The position numbers and the translations under genes were made by a program. The notes under the pieces are model-generated. The model worked only from the letters and a program-made list of their open reading frames with translations, did not search any database and had not been told where the DNA came from. Shown in pieces: positions 22,802 to 29,300 of a DNA stretch of 34,998 nt. The stretch's first letter is position 1. Each line of letters begins with the position of its first letter. The stretch is from a virus. Location of the stretch: IMG/VR virus record IMGVR_UViG_3300022562_000826, positions 1 through 34,998 of that record; one strand, given 5' to 3'.

Positions 22802-23700
22802 GTCGCCGCCTCCAATTCGCGCTTGAGGTAGGTCCACATCGAGCGGGTGTCCTGCCACCTGCCCGCGACCACGTCGTCGACCATCTGGTCGTAGTCGGCA
22901 AGGTCGATGATTCCGAGGCCGAGCGACTTCCGGGCGATGTCGCAGAAGCTGGTCACCTCCTCGAGCGTCATCGCCTGCGGGTCCGGCTCCTTGCCCTGGA
23001 TCAGGCTCGCGACCAGCTGCGAGCGGAGGTTGCCGTCGATCCGGCCCTCCGGTCCGTAGGCCTTGAGGATCTCCCATCCACGCTCCAGGCCCTTGCAGAA
23101 CTGCTCCAGCCCGACGTCGAGCGCGTCCATGAACTCCTCGTCGCGCATGTAGCGCCGGAGCACCGGCGGGAACGCCGGGTTGTACGCGAGCACGTCCCAC
23201 CACTTCGCGCCCGTGACCCAGATGTTGCCCTGGACCTGCGTGTCCTTCGCGATCTCGTCGTCGCTGCCCAGCAGGTTCACGTGATGCGACGCGCCCCGAC
23301 ACTGGATCTCGAGGCCGCCCTCGTCGCCGACCAGCGCGTCCGGGCTCGCGCCCACGGTGCCGTCGTCGATCGTGCAGAAGCCCACCCGCCGCACGTCGAC
23401 CTCGCGCACCGCCTCGTAGTAGGCGACCGCCTCCTCCTCTAGCTCCGTACCGCGCGCCGTGAACGAGGCGTACATGTCGGCCGAGCCGAGCGCGTTCTCC
23501 CACTTGCTCATCGGGTCGACCGGGTGGATCGGCTGACCCAGCCACCGCTCCGCGAGCAACTCGTTCGCGTAGCCGCCAGCAGCCGCGGAGAGCTTCCGCT
23601 GCTTCGGTGTGATGATGCGGTGGAACTGCGAGGCCGTCGGCTTGCCCAGCCTGATCGCGATCCACTCGGGCGAGCCCTGCGCCATCTCGTGGATGATCAT
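22798..23700 (-). CDS. YqaJ-type/lambda-exonuclease-like recombination nuclease
   Basis: The 300-residue product has the YqaJ viral recombinase layout: QGSPEWIAIRLGKPTAS at the start, RGTELEEEAVAYYE (83-96), then GASPDALVGDEGGLEIQCRG (117-136). Catalytic D121 and E131 are present, but the lysine of the usual E-x-K is Gln (Q133, codon CAG). Downstream QGNIWVTGAKWWDVLAYNP matches the family's QxQxxMWVT-like region. These nucleases resect double-strand ends 5' to 3' and hand the strand to an annealing protein, here the adjacent ERF gene. Activity of the Gln form is uncertain. Confidence 0.8.
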   Translation of the reverse strand: MIIHEMAQGSPEWIAIRLGKPTASQFHRIITPKQRKLSAAAGGYANELLAERWLGQPIHPVDPMSKWENALGSADMYASFTARGTELEEEAVAYYEAVREVDVRRVGFCTIDDGTVGASPDALVGDEGGLEIQCRGASHHVNLLGSDDEIAKDTQVQGNIWVTGAKWWDVLAYNPAFPPVLRRYMRDEEFMDALDVGLEQFCKGLERGWEILKAYGPEGRIDGNLRSQLVASLIQGKEPDPQAMTLEEVTSFCDIARKSLGLGIIDLADYDQMVDDVVAGRWQDTRSMWTYLKRELEAAT

Positions 23701-24479
23701 GCGGACTCCTTCTTCGCCTGAAGCTCGGCGAGCGCCACGTCGAAGCGCGTGGCCGGTAGCTCCTGAATCACGTCCACCCCGAGCTTCTTCAGCCACCACG
23801 TGATCCACTTCGGGCTCGCGTCGATCTCGTGGAGTAGCTGCACCAGCTGCGCCTTCTGCTCCTCGCTGATCGGCTCCGACGAGGCCACCATGCCGTCGAC
23901 GTCGTCGTCCGCGGTCGTGAGCCCGAGCGCCATGATCAGCGCCGCGCGTCGGCCGTAGCTCTGCGTCGCGATCGCACGCTGGGCGTCGTTCATCTGCGGG
24001 TTCGCGCCCGAGCCCTTCGGCAGCCGCGTGCTCGCCGGCCGCTTCGCGCCTAGCTCGTGGTGGATGATGCACTCGTACTCGACGTCGCCGTCGGGCGATG
24101 GCCGCTCGTTCCACGAGTAGCTGAGCCCACACTCGGCGAGCAGCGGCCGGATGTGCGTCGCGATCGTGTCGAGCTTCGCGAAGCTGTACTTCACCTTCGC
24201 CCCGCCCTTCGTCACGTAGTCGACCACGCTCGTCTTCGGGATCGGGGTCAGCCGCCGGTGGAACTCGGCGAGCGCGGCGTTCATCGCCTGCTCGGCCTGG
24301 ATCGTCATCATCCGCTCCTGCAGCGCGACGAGCCGCTCGAGCGACTCGACCCCGTCCGCGCCCTGCTCCAGCGCCAGCTCCATCAGCCTGCCGACGTCTG
24401 GCGTCGCCATCGCGACCTGCCGCTGTCCTGCCACCTCCACTGCGTTGCCACCGATCTCGATCTGGTCGGCGTCGTGCAT
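23697..24479 (-). CDS. erf: ERF-family single-strand annealing protein
   Basis: The 260-residue product carries the ERF domain: ALAEFHRRLTPIPKT, KVKYSFAKLDTIATHIRPLL and AECGLSYSWNERP, followed by a strand with IIHHELGAKRPAS and the typical MNDAQRAIATQSYGRRAALI. ERF proteins form rings and anneal complementary strands, allowing RecA-independent recombination and genome circularisation. It pairs with the exonuclease next door (ATGA overlap). Start ATG 24479 has GAGGGGG upstream. Confidence 0.9.
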   Translation of the reverse strand: MHDADQIEIGGNAVEVAGQRQVAMATPDVGRLMELALEQGADGVESLERLVALQERMMTIQAEQAMNAALAEFHRRLTPIPKTSVVDYVTKGGAKVKYSFAKLDTIATHIRPLLAECGLSYSWNERPSPDGDVEYECIIHHELGAKRPASTRLPKGSGANPQMNDAQRAIATQSYGRRAALIMALGLTTADDDVDGMVASSEPISEEQKAQLVQLLHEIDASPKWITWWLKKLGVDVIQELPATRFDVALAELQAKKESA

Positions 24480-24501
24480 GGGGTACCCCCTCGTTGTGGG
24501 C

Positions 24502-24870
24502 TCAGTAGGCGAGCCCGTTCTCGTAGTCCATCCAAGCCTCCTGGGTCAGGCCGGCCGCCTCGTCGAGCGTCTCGACCGTGACGCCGCCGACCCGGAACAC
24601 GTGCTCGCGCTCGAACAGCTGACGCTGGCGCGAGCCCCTCGATCCCATCTGATCATGGTGCCGCCAGCAGGCCGGGACGGTGCGCGTGTAGTCGGCCTTG
24701 TAGCCGACGCCACCGACCTCGGTGTGGCAGCACTCGATCACCTTCGCCGAGCCTGGCCGGTGGTCGGTCGTCTTGCAGCCGACCACCACACAGGGCTGGC
24801 GCCAGAGCCACTCGAGTCGTCCGGGTGGCCCGTAGATCCGGCAAAACTCTTCAGGCTTCCTGGGGGACAC
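24502..24870 (-). CDS. HNH-type nuclease, Ref/DUF968-like
   Basis: The 122-residue product has a Cys pair (C27, C32), ECCHTEVGGVGYKADYTRTV and PACWRHHDQ (H49, C68, H71-72), then an R-x-x-x-FE helix. This His-Cys arrangement and the GxGxKAD motif are typical of small phage HNH proteins of the Ref/DUF968 kind, which act with recombination. Start GTG 24870 overlaps the RHH gene by 20 bases without a clear ribosome site, so the N-terminus may be shorter. Confidence 0.7.
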   Translation of the reverse strand: MSPRKPEEFCRIYGPPGRLEWLWRQPCVVVGCKTTDHRPGSAKVIECCHTEVGGVGYKADYTRTVPACWRHHDQMGSRGSRQRQLFEREHVFRVGGVTVETLDEAAGLTQEAWMDYENGLAY

Positions 24871-25012
24871 GCTTCTGCGCGAGCGAGCGCCGCATCAGCC
24901 TGCGCACGTATTCGGCGGCGCTGATCCCCTCCTCGTCGGCCAGCACCTTCACGTCTTCCCAGTCAGCCTCGTCCATCCACATCACGACCTTCTTGAGTTT
25001 CGGCCTCGGCAT
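24851..25012 (-). CDS. Ribbon-helix-helix regulator
   Basis: From ATG 25012 (AAGGAGACGAC before it) the product has 53 residues, matching Arc/CopG-size repressors. KKVVMWMDEADWEDVKVLAD is the strand and first helix, EGISAAEYVRRLMRRSL the second helix. Dimers place a two-strand ribbon in the DNA major groove. It is the first leftward gene beside the divergent control region at 25042-25085, so autoregulation and control of the rightward operon are likely. A longer start at 25039 lacks a ribosome site. Confidence 0.8.
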   Translation of the reverse strand: MPRPKLKKVVMWMDEADWEDVKVLADEEGISAAEYVRRLMRRSLAQKRVPQEA

Positions 25013-25041
25013 GTCGTCTCCTTGCGCGGGTATAGCCACAT

Positions 25042-25085
25042 GTCAATATGGGGGACTTGACCCCCCAGGTCAATTTGTCTATACA
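25042..25085. promoter_or_regulatory. Overlapping divergent promoters with palindromic -35 region
   Basis: Rightward: TTGACC (25057-25062), 17-bp spacer, TATACA (25080-25085). Leftward: TTGACC on the minus strand (25073-25068), 17-bp spacer, CATATT (25050-25045). The two -35 boxes face each other as an inverted repeat, each inside the other's spacer, so only one polymerase can bind at a time. GTCAATAT at 25042 is related to the arms of the palindrome at 25677-25696 and may be an operator half-site. Confidence 0.7.
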
Positions 25086-25090
25086 TTAAT

Positions 25091-25125
25091 GGCGACACGG
25101 ACCCCACGCCCCAGGAGGCACAATG
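25091..25125 (+). repeat. Promoter-leader repeat, copy 1
   Basis: From the predicted transcription start to the ATG this 35-bp leader (GGCGACACGG to the start codon) matches copy 2 at 25725-25759 with four mismatches, including the AGGAGG site at 25113-25118 and the ATG. The match continues into the first codons (ATGAGCA). This points to duplication of a whole expression cassette. Confidence 0.7.
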
Positions 25126-25212
25126 AGCACGACCCGCGAGATCAGGTTCCAGCTGGAGTCCTTCGATTCGGCCAGCAAGTCTTGGGTCGACGCGCCCAGG
25201 GTGGAGGACTGA
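25123..25212 (+). CDS. 29-residue peptide, first gene of rightward operon
   Basis: ATG 25123 follows AGGAGG by four bases and opens a 29-codon frame (begins MSTTREIRFQLESFD) ending at TGA 25212. The next gene starts 3 bp later. The strong promoter and ribosome site in front make translation very likely. The peptide has a strand-like start and an acidic end. Function unknown. Confidence 0.65.
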   Translation: MSTTREIRFQLESFDSASKSWVDAPRVED

Positions 25213-25215
25213 CCG

Positions 25216-25416
25216 ATGAGCGACATGACCCCAGGGCCGAGCGCCAAGAACGGCCCATGGCTATGCGAAGGAACTAGGGCCCTAGTGCGTCGCGGCACGA
25301 ACAGCAGGGTGACGTGCCCGAAGTGTGGGCGGCGCCTTAGTGCGACGACATCCCCAGTACGACGGGGCCGGCGCGTATTGCTCCGCGTCCCCGAGCATGG
25401 GAGGGCTGACCGATGA
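25216..25416 (+). CDS. Small basic protein with single Cys pair
   Basis: The 66-residue product has a CPKCGRRL knuckle near residue 34 and an Arg-rich tail. A second zinc pair is not obvious, so it may bind zinc as a dimer or be a degenerate ribbon. It starts three bases after the preceding stop and overlaps the next start (ATGA). Function unknown. Confidence 0.5.
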   Translation: MSDMTPGPSAKNGPWLCEGTRALVRRGTNSRVTCPKCGRRLSATTSPVRRGRRVLLRVPEHGRADR

Positions 25417-25760
25417 CTGACCGCACCGACGAGGTCCGCGAGTTCCGCCGGCTGGTGGGGCGCCTGATCTTCGGCGCCACCTTCCTGAAGCGCGACGGCT
25501 CGCTCCGCTCCGGCTCGTTCCGGCTCGGCGTCCAGAAGGACCTCACGGGCGCCGGGTCCGCCTACGACCGCGAGTCCCGCGGCAACGTGACCGTCTTCGA
25601 CATGAACAAGCAGGCCTACCGCACGATCCGCCTGGACGCGCTCCAGTCGCTGACCGTGCGCGGGCACACCGTCGACGTCAATACAGAGGTATTGACATCC
25701 CAGGGCGGATCGGCGAGAATAGGGGGCGACACGGACCCCGCGCCACAGGAGGCACCATGA
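25413..25760 (+). CDS. SH3-like (WYL_2-type) small protein; C-terminus read through a promoter
   Basis: The 115-residue product has REFRRLVGRLIFGATFLKRD, SRGNVTVFDMNKQAYRTIRL and DALQSLTV, which fits the WYL_2/Sm-like SH3 beta-barrel family of phage proteins. The last 30 residues are encoded by the operator, promoter and leader copy 2 (25677-25759), and the stop sits in the ATGA of the next gene. The natural C-terminus probably ended near residue 90, before the cassette was inserted. Function unknown, nucleic-acid binding possible. Confidence 0.6.
   Translation: MTDRTDEVREFRRLVGRLIFGATFLKRDGSLRSGSFRLGVQKDLTGAGSAYDRESRGNVTVFDMNKQAYRTIRLDALQSLTVRGHTVDVNTEVLTSQGGSARIGGDTDPAPQEAP
25677..25720 (+). 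promoter_or_regulatory. Second rightward promoter with palindromic operator
   Basis: GTCAATAC (25677-25684) and GTATTGAC (25689-25696) form a perfect inverted repeat with a 4-bp centre. The right arm contains the -35 TTGACA (25692-25697), followed after 17 bp by GAGAAT (25715-25720). A repressor on the palindrome would cover the -35 box. It lies inside the 3' end of the upstream gene. Confidence 0.65.
25725..25759 (+). repeat. Promoter-leader repeat, copy 2
   Basis: This leader matches copy 1 at 25091-25125 with four mismatches in 35 bp. AGGAGG lies at 25747-25752 and ATG at 25757. Upstream, both copies have a TTGAC-type -35 and a 17-bp spacer, although the spacer sequences differ. Confidence 0.7.
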
Positions 25761-26005
25761 GCATCACGACCAGAACCCGCCGCGACCTCGCCAGCTTCGC
25801 AGTCCTGCTGGAGCGGTTCCGCCCGCGCGAAGTGACCGCGCTGCGCATCGCCGAGGAGGCCGCCAACGTCCTCTCCGTCCACAGGCTCACCGCCTTCAGC
25901 GACGAGGATGTCGCGTGGGCGGCGGACGAAGTCGCTCGCATCCGGCGTCACCGCCATGGGATCACGCGCGCTGAAGCGGACGCGCAGCGGGAGATGGTCC
26001 GATGA
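25757..26005 (+). CDS. Small helical hypothetical protein
   Basis: The 82-residue product is all-helical in pattern (RRDLASFAVLLERFRPREVT, ALRIAEEAANVLSVHRLTAF, DEDVAWAADEVARIRRHRHG), with a basic C-terminus. It is expressed from the second cassette promoter. Family not recognised. Confidence 0.6.
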   Translation: MSITTRTRRDLASFAVLLERFRPREVTALRIAEEAANVLSVHRLTAFSDEDVAWAADEVARIRRHRHGITRAEADAQREMVR

Positions 26006-26649
26006 CGCTGCACACCGAGGTCGTCACGAGCCTGAAGCGCGCCCGGACCAAGATCCGCCGGCAGCGTGTGACCGTCCCCTGCCGGGTCACCTGCCACCGC
26101 TGCGGCGGGGCGGGTGGCGCAGAGAAGTGGCGCCACACGGGCTACACCTGCTTCCAGTGTGGGGGCGCGGGCGGCTGGCCGGGCACGAAGCGCGACTACC
26201 GCGACGCCGGCCTGCGCGAGCAGGACGACGCCATCACCGACATGATCGACCACGTCGAGGGCGAGGCCCGCTACCTGCGCTGGCTCGCCGACGCGCCGGC
26301 CCGCGCCGCCAGGCAGCAGTACCTGGCCGACTGGGATGCGGCCGTCGCCGAGGATCGCGAGCGTCGGTGGCTGGGCCAGCGGTGGCTCGGCACCGTCGGC
26401 GCCAAGCTGGAGGTCACCGGGACCGTCACAACGGCCCTGAGCATCGCGACCCAATTCGGGAACACCATGCTGGTCGTGGTCGAGACCGACGACGGCTCGC
26501 TGGTGAAGACGTTCGGCTCCGGCCGGACGCTGTGGGGTGCCGAGCGCGGGCAGCACGTCCGCATCTCCGGCACCGTGAAGGCGCACGAGACCTACGACGG
26601 CAACAAGCAGACGGCGCTCAGCCGCTGCAAAATCGAGGAGGCAGCATGA
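26002..26649 (+). CDS. DnaJ-type zinc finger plus OB-like domain protein
   Basis: The 215-residue product has two CxxCGGAG knuckles (CHRCGGAG, residues 31-38, and CFQCGGAG, 50-57) as in the DnaJ zinc centre. A charged helix with many Arg and Trp follows. Residues 130-212 (LEVTGTVTTALSIATQFGNT, VKTFGSGRTLWGAERGQHVR, ISGTVKAHETYDGNKQTALS) look like an OB-fold. This mix suggests single-strand DNA or RNA binding. Similar two-part proteins occur in early regions of other phages. Confidence 0.65.
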   Translation: MTLHTEVVTSLKRARTKIRRQRVTVPCRVTCHRCGGAGGAEKWRHTGYTCFQCGGAGGWPGTKRDYRDAGLREQDDAITDMIDHVEGEARYLRWLADAPARAARQQYLADWDAAVAEDRERRWLGQRWLGTVGAKLEVTGTVTTALSIATQFGNTMLVVVETDDGSLVKTFGSGRTLWGAERGQHVRISGTVKAHETYDGNKQTALSRCKIEEAA

Positions 26650-26873
26650 GGCCGCTCTACAAGATCGCGGAGGAGATCCGCGCCGACTGGACGAAGCCCT
26701 ACTTCGGGGCCGTCCCCTATCTCGAGGCCATGGAGTCGATGGGCGACGTGTCGGAGAACTTCGGCTTCGACTCCGGCCAGAGCATCGTGCTCTACTTCCT
26801 GTCCAACGCCAACACGTGGAGGGGCGAGGTCGCCCGCCGCGTGAAGGCCGAACTGAGGGGGATGGTCCGATGA
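26646..26873 (+). CDS. Small hypothetical protein
   Basis: The 75-residue product from ATG 26646 (AGGAGG in the upstream end) begins MRPLYKIAEEIRADWTKPYF and continues with SVSE-like turns and a helix RRVKAELRGMVR. It resembles a frequent small phage protein in which IxxDW and FLSNAxTWRGxxAR motifs recur; function unknown. Coupled by ATGA at both ends. Confidence 0.6.
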   Translation: MRPLYKIAEEIRADWTKPYFGAVPYLEAMESMGDVSENFGFDSGQSIVLYFLSNANTWRGEVARRVKAELRGMVR

Positions 26874-27106
26874 GCCGCACGACCAAGAGGCACGTCGAGA
26901 ACCTGGCCCGCACGCTCGGGCTCGCGTTCGACACGTGGTCGCCCGGCGATGGCGCGACCCGGTACCGCTTCGGGCTGCCGGGCGAGCCCGACGACTACTT
27001 CGCGATGCACGCACTGTTCACGTGCCTCGGCCCCAAGGAGGCCTTCGCATTCCTGCGCGGCTGGGCCGTGTGCTGGACCTTCGCAGGGTCCGAGGAGGAG
27101 GCATGA
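26870..27106 (+). CDS. Small hypothetical protein
   Basis: The 78-residue product starts at ATG 26870 (GATGGTCCGATGA junction). It has a basic helix (TKRHVENLARTLGLAF), a strand pair (GATRYRFGLPG) and a helix (MHALFTCLGPKEAFAFLRGW). The fold looks compact and alpha/beta. Family not recognised. Confidence 0.6.
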   Translation: MSRTTKRHVENLARTLGLAFDTWSPGDGATRYRFGLPGEPDDYFAMHALFTCLGPKEAFAFLRGWAVCWTFAGSEEEA

Positions 27107-27396
27107 GGCTCGCACCATGGGACAAGGAGCGCCGCACGCCGCCGATGGACGAGCGGCCTAGGTGCGCCGGCTGCGGCAAGAGGATGCGGCCACAAGTCCA
27201 CCACACATTCCACCCGGAGCAGAAGGAGCGCGTGCGCTACTGGACGGGCCGCTACGACGGCTATGGCGCGTTCTGCACGCTGACATGCGCGACCCACTGG
27301 GCGAACGGCACCGTCCGCCGCGCCGAGGCCGGCGAGACCCGGCTGCGCTACTGGAGACCGAACACACACAGCCCCAGACACAGGGGGACGGCATGA
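27103..27396 (+). CDS. Small zinc-binding protein
   Basis: The 97-residue product from ATG 27103 has RCAGCGKRMRPQVHHTFHPE and GAFCTLTCATHWANG, giving two Cys pairs and clustered His that fit a treble-clef or HNH-like zinc site. The second half is Arg-rich. It may bind nucleic acid; no catalytic motif is certain. Coupled to both neighbours. Confidence 0.6.
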   Translation: MRLAPWDKERRTPPMDERPRCAGCGKRMRPQVHHTFHPEQKERVRYWTGRYDGYGAFCTLTCATHWANGTVRRAEAGETRLRYWRPNTHSPRHRGTA

Positions 27397-27677
27397 GCGA
27401 CATCGACGTGCGGGTGACCGACAACGGCACGACGTTCAGCTTCGAGCCCGTGAGCGCGGAGGCGCAGGAGTGGTTCGAGGAGAACGTCGAGTCCGAGGAG
27501 TGGCAGTGGCTCGGCCGGACGCTGGTCGTCGACCATCGCCTGGCTGGGCCGCTCGCGGAGGGAATCATGGGGTCCGGCCTCATCGTCGAGGGCGAGCGCG
27601 AGAACTGCCCGTGGTGCGAGGGCGAGGACAGCGCGTGCGTGGTATGCGACGGGCTGGGCTACGTGGTGGGGGACTGA
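27393..27677 (+). CDS. Acidic protein with C-terminal zinc knuckle
   Basis: The 94-residue product is acidic in its first half (EAQEWFEENVESEEWQWLGR) and ends in NCPWCEGEDSACVVCDGLGY, with four Cys in CPWCEG and CVVCDG knuckles of DnaJ zinc type. The acidic first half could mimic DNA. Function unknown. Confidence 0.6.
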   Translation: MSDIDVRVTDNGTTFSFEPVSAEAQEWFEENVESEEWQWLGRTLVVDHRLAGPLAEGIMGSGLIVEGERENCPWCEGEDSACVVCDGLGYVVGD

Positions 27678-27680
27678 CCG

Positions 27681-27974
27681 ATGAAGAAAGTCAGGAAGCT
27701 CGGTATTGACCAGCAGACGGCGCTGGCCTCGCTATTCATGCACGCCAAGCACGAGTGGCATGAGCGGGCCGGGGTGGTCGTCGGAACGCAGAGCCGCACC
27801 GACCGGGTGATGCGGTCGCTGCTCCCATATGGGCTGGTCGAGATGACGCATGACAACTGGATGGGCTCCGGTTACGGCCGCTTCGTTCTGACCGAGCTTG
27901 GGGAGCAGTTCGTGCCGGAGTGGGCAAAGGCTCAGGCGAGGCACGCCAGCTCGACAAAGGAGAGCGCGGCATGA
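27681..27974 (+). CDS. Winged-helix-like small protein
   Basis: The 97-residue product has helices GIDQQTALASLFMHAKHEWH and SRTDRVMRSLLPYGLVEMTH followed by a wing-like strand (GSGYGRFVLTELGEQFV), the order of a winged helix. It may be a DNA-binding regulator. It starts three bases after the preceding stop. No closer family identified. Confidence 0.55.
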   Translation: MKKVRKLGIDQQTALASLFMHAKHEWHERAGVVVGTQSRTDRVMRSLLPYGLVEMTHDNWMGSGYGRFVLTELGEQFVPEWAKAQARHASSTKESAA

Positions 27975-28261
27975 GCATCTTCGGATGGGACTACCCGCCG
28001 GGCGTGACCGGCTCGGAGCCCGAGATCGCGGGCTACCCGGAGTGGGAGTGCCCGACCTGCGGCGGCAGCGGCGAGGTCGAGCGTACGATCGGCGGCGACG
28101 GCTACGGAGGCAGGTGCGCCGGCACGATGGACGTGCCGTGCGTCTGCTCCGAGTGCGACGGTAGCGGGACCGTCGACTACGACCCGCAGGAGGAGCCCGA
28201 ATACGACAACATGGCGGCCATCGATGCCGCCTACGAACAGGGGAGGAGCGGCGATGCCTAG
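27971..28261 (+). CDS. Small protein with DnaJ-type zinc centre
   Basis: The 96-residue product has ECPTCGGSGEVERTIG and CVCSECDGSGTVDYD, two CxxCxGSG knuckles flanking a glycine-rich loop, then an acidic tail. This matches half of the DnaJ zinc domain. Such single centres occur in small phage proteins of unknown role, perhaps as RNA or protein binders. Confidence 0.6.
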   Translation: MSIFGWDYPPGVTGSEPEIAGYPEWECPTCGGSGEVERTIGGDGYGGRCAGTMDVPCVCSECDGSGTVDYDPQEEPEYDNMAAIDAAYEQGRSGDA

Positions 28262-28685
28262 GTACAACAAGACAGCGGCGAGGGACTCGGCACGGGCCTG
28301 GAACAGACTCGAGGAGATCCGCAACGCGATGGGCCCGTCGACGGCCACAGACAACCGGCTGGCAGAGCACATCGGTTACAGCAGCGGCGCGGCCCTGCGC
28401 TGGGCGCTCAAGAAGCGCAGCGGGCTGCCCGCCGCCAAGCGCGAGCGCGTCTTCGCGCTGTCGGCCGGCACCACGCTGTTCGACCCGCCGCCTACCGTCA
28501 ACGGCACCAAGCCCGCGGCAGCGCGTGACGTGACCACCGCCTGGTCGGAGTTCCAAGCCGCTGCCCTGATGACCCACCAGCAGCTGGCCATCGTCATCGG
28601 CTCGACGCCAGAGCCGCTCCTCAACCCCGCGGTGCTCCGGTGGCGCGAGGCGCTGGCCGAGATGGCCGGCGTGAACGACGCATGA
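28254..28685 (+). CDS. Basic helical hypothetical protein
   Basis: From ATG 28254 (GGGAGGAG upstream) the product has 143 residues. ATDNRLAEHIGYSSGAALRW followed by ALKKRSGLPAAKRERVFAL looks like a helix-turn-helix with a basic recognition helix, although not of a family I can name. The C-terminal half is helical and mostly neutral. It may bind DNA. Function unknown. Confidence 0.55.
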   Translation: MPRYNKTAARDSARAWNRLEEIRNAMGPSTATDNRLAEHIGYSSGAALRWALKKRSGLPAAKRERVFALSAGTTLFDPPPTVNGTKPAAARDVTTAWSEFQAAALMTHQQLAIVIGSTPEPLLNPAVLRWREALAEMAGVNDA

Positions 28686-29056
28686 GGCTCGCGATCGCGG
28701 GGGGGCCGAGGTGCGGCAAGACGACGGCGGCCCGCAAGATCGGGGGCGCGGTCTACTCGACCGACGACCTGATCGACCTCGGCTGGAGCGAGGCGTCGGA
28801 GGCTGCGAGCGAGTGGTTCGACCTCGACGCGCCGTCGTTCGTCGTCGAGGGCGTGGCGGTGCCGCGTGCGCTCAGGAAGTGGCTGGCGCGGAACCCGGAC
28901 GGGCGCCCATGCGATCAGGTCCGGTGGATGGGCGACCCGTTCGAGCGACTCACGCGCGGCCAGGCCGTGATGTTCAGCGGCTGCTCGACCGTCATGCGGG
29001 AGATCGTGCCTGAGTTGCGACGGCGCGGCGTGGACGTCACGGGGTGGCGCGAATGA
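28682..29056 (+). CDS. P-loop kinase-like NTPase
   Basis: The 124-residue product has a Walker A (GGPRCGKT, residues 7-14) right after the first strand, then AVYSTDDLIDLGWSEASEAA and SFVVEGVAVPRALRKWL, similar to small adenylate-kinase-like AAA_18 or nucleoside-kinase folds. No clear lid is visible and the domain is short. It could phosphorylate a small molecule or act as a switch. Substrate unknown. Confidence 0.65.
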   Translation: MRLAIAGGPRCGKTTAARKIGGAVYSTDDLIDLGWSEASEAASEWFDLDAPSFVVEGVAVPRALRKWLARNPDGRPCDQVRWMGDPFERLTRGQAVMFSGCSTVMREIVPELRRRGVDVTGWRE

Positions 29057-29208
29057 GCCCCGTGCGGTGGGACGACGAGCCGCCCCAGAAGGTAGAACTG
29101 CGCTGGCAGGGCTGGCAGCCGTTCGCGATCGGCGCGTTCCTCGCCATCACGCTGTTCTGGCTGCCGCTGATCGTGTTCGTGGTGCAGGTCTGGAAGAAGA
29201 TGCGGTGA
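29053..29208 (+). CDS. 51-residue single-span membrane protein
   Basis: ATG 29053 overlaps the upstream stop and opens a 51-codon frame to TGA 29208. A polar N-terminus (SPVRWDDEPPQKVELRWQ) leads to one strong membrane helix (AIGAFLAITLFWLPLIVFVV) and a short basic tail (KKMR). It is the last gene of the rightward operon, before the terminator hairpin. Function unknown. Confidence 0.65.
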   Translation: MSPVRWDDEPPQKVELRWQGWQPFAIGAFLAITLFWLPLIVFVVQVWKKMR

Positions 29209-29248
29209 ACACCTAGCTCACAAGGAGCGTCCAGCTGAGGTGCCGCAG

Positions 29249-29300
29249 CCCTCGGCTCCCGACGACGCGGGGGGTCCGCATTGGCGTCGGGAGCCGGGGG
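29249..29300. terminator. Long hairpin between convergent operons, probable bidirectional terminator
   Basis: Arms 29249-29264 and 29285-29300 pair over 16 bp with a single G-T position; the inner 12 bp are perfect. The loop is 20 bp. It lies 40 bp after the last rightward gene and ends at the stop of the Rz-like gene. No T-run follows in either direction. Location and symmetry argue for a shared transcript end. Confidence 0.7.

Noticed and set aside
25676-25681. Possible leftward -35 (TTGACG) in the palindrome at 25677-25696
   Set aside because: No -10-like hexamer at 16-18 bp on the minus strand, so only the rightward promoter is called.
27703-27711. GTATTGACC inside the gene at 27681, identical in eight bases to the operator arm at 25689
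   Set aside because: No second arm and no plausible -10 at 16-18 bp; the codons fit the protein, so chance is likely.
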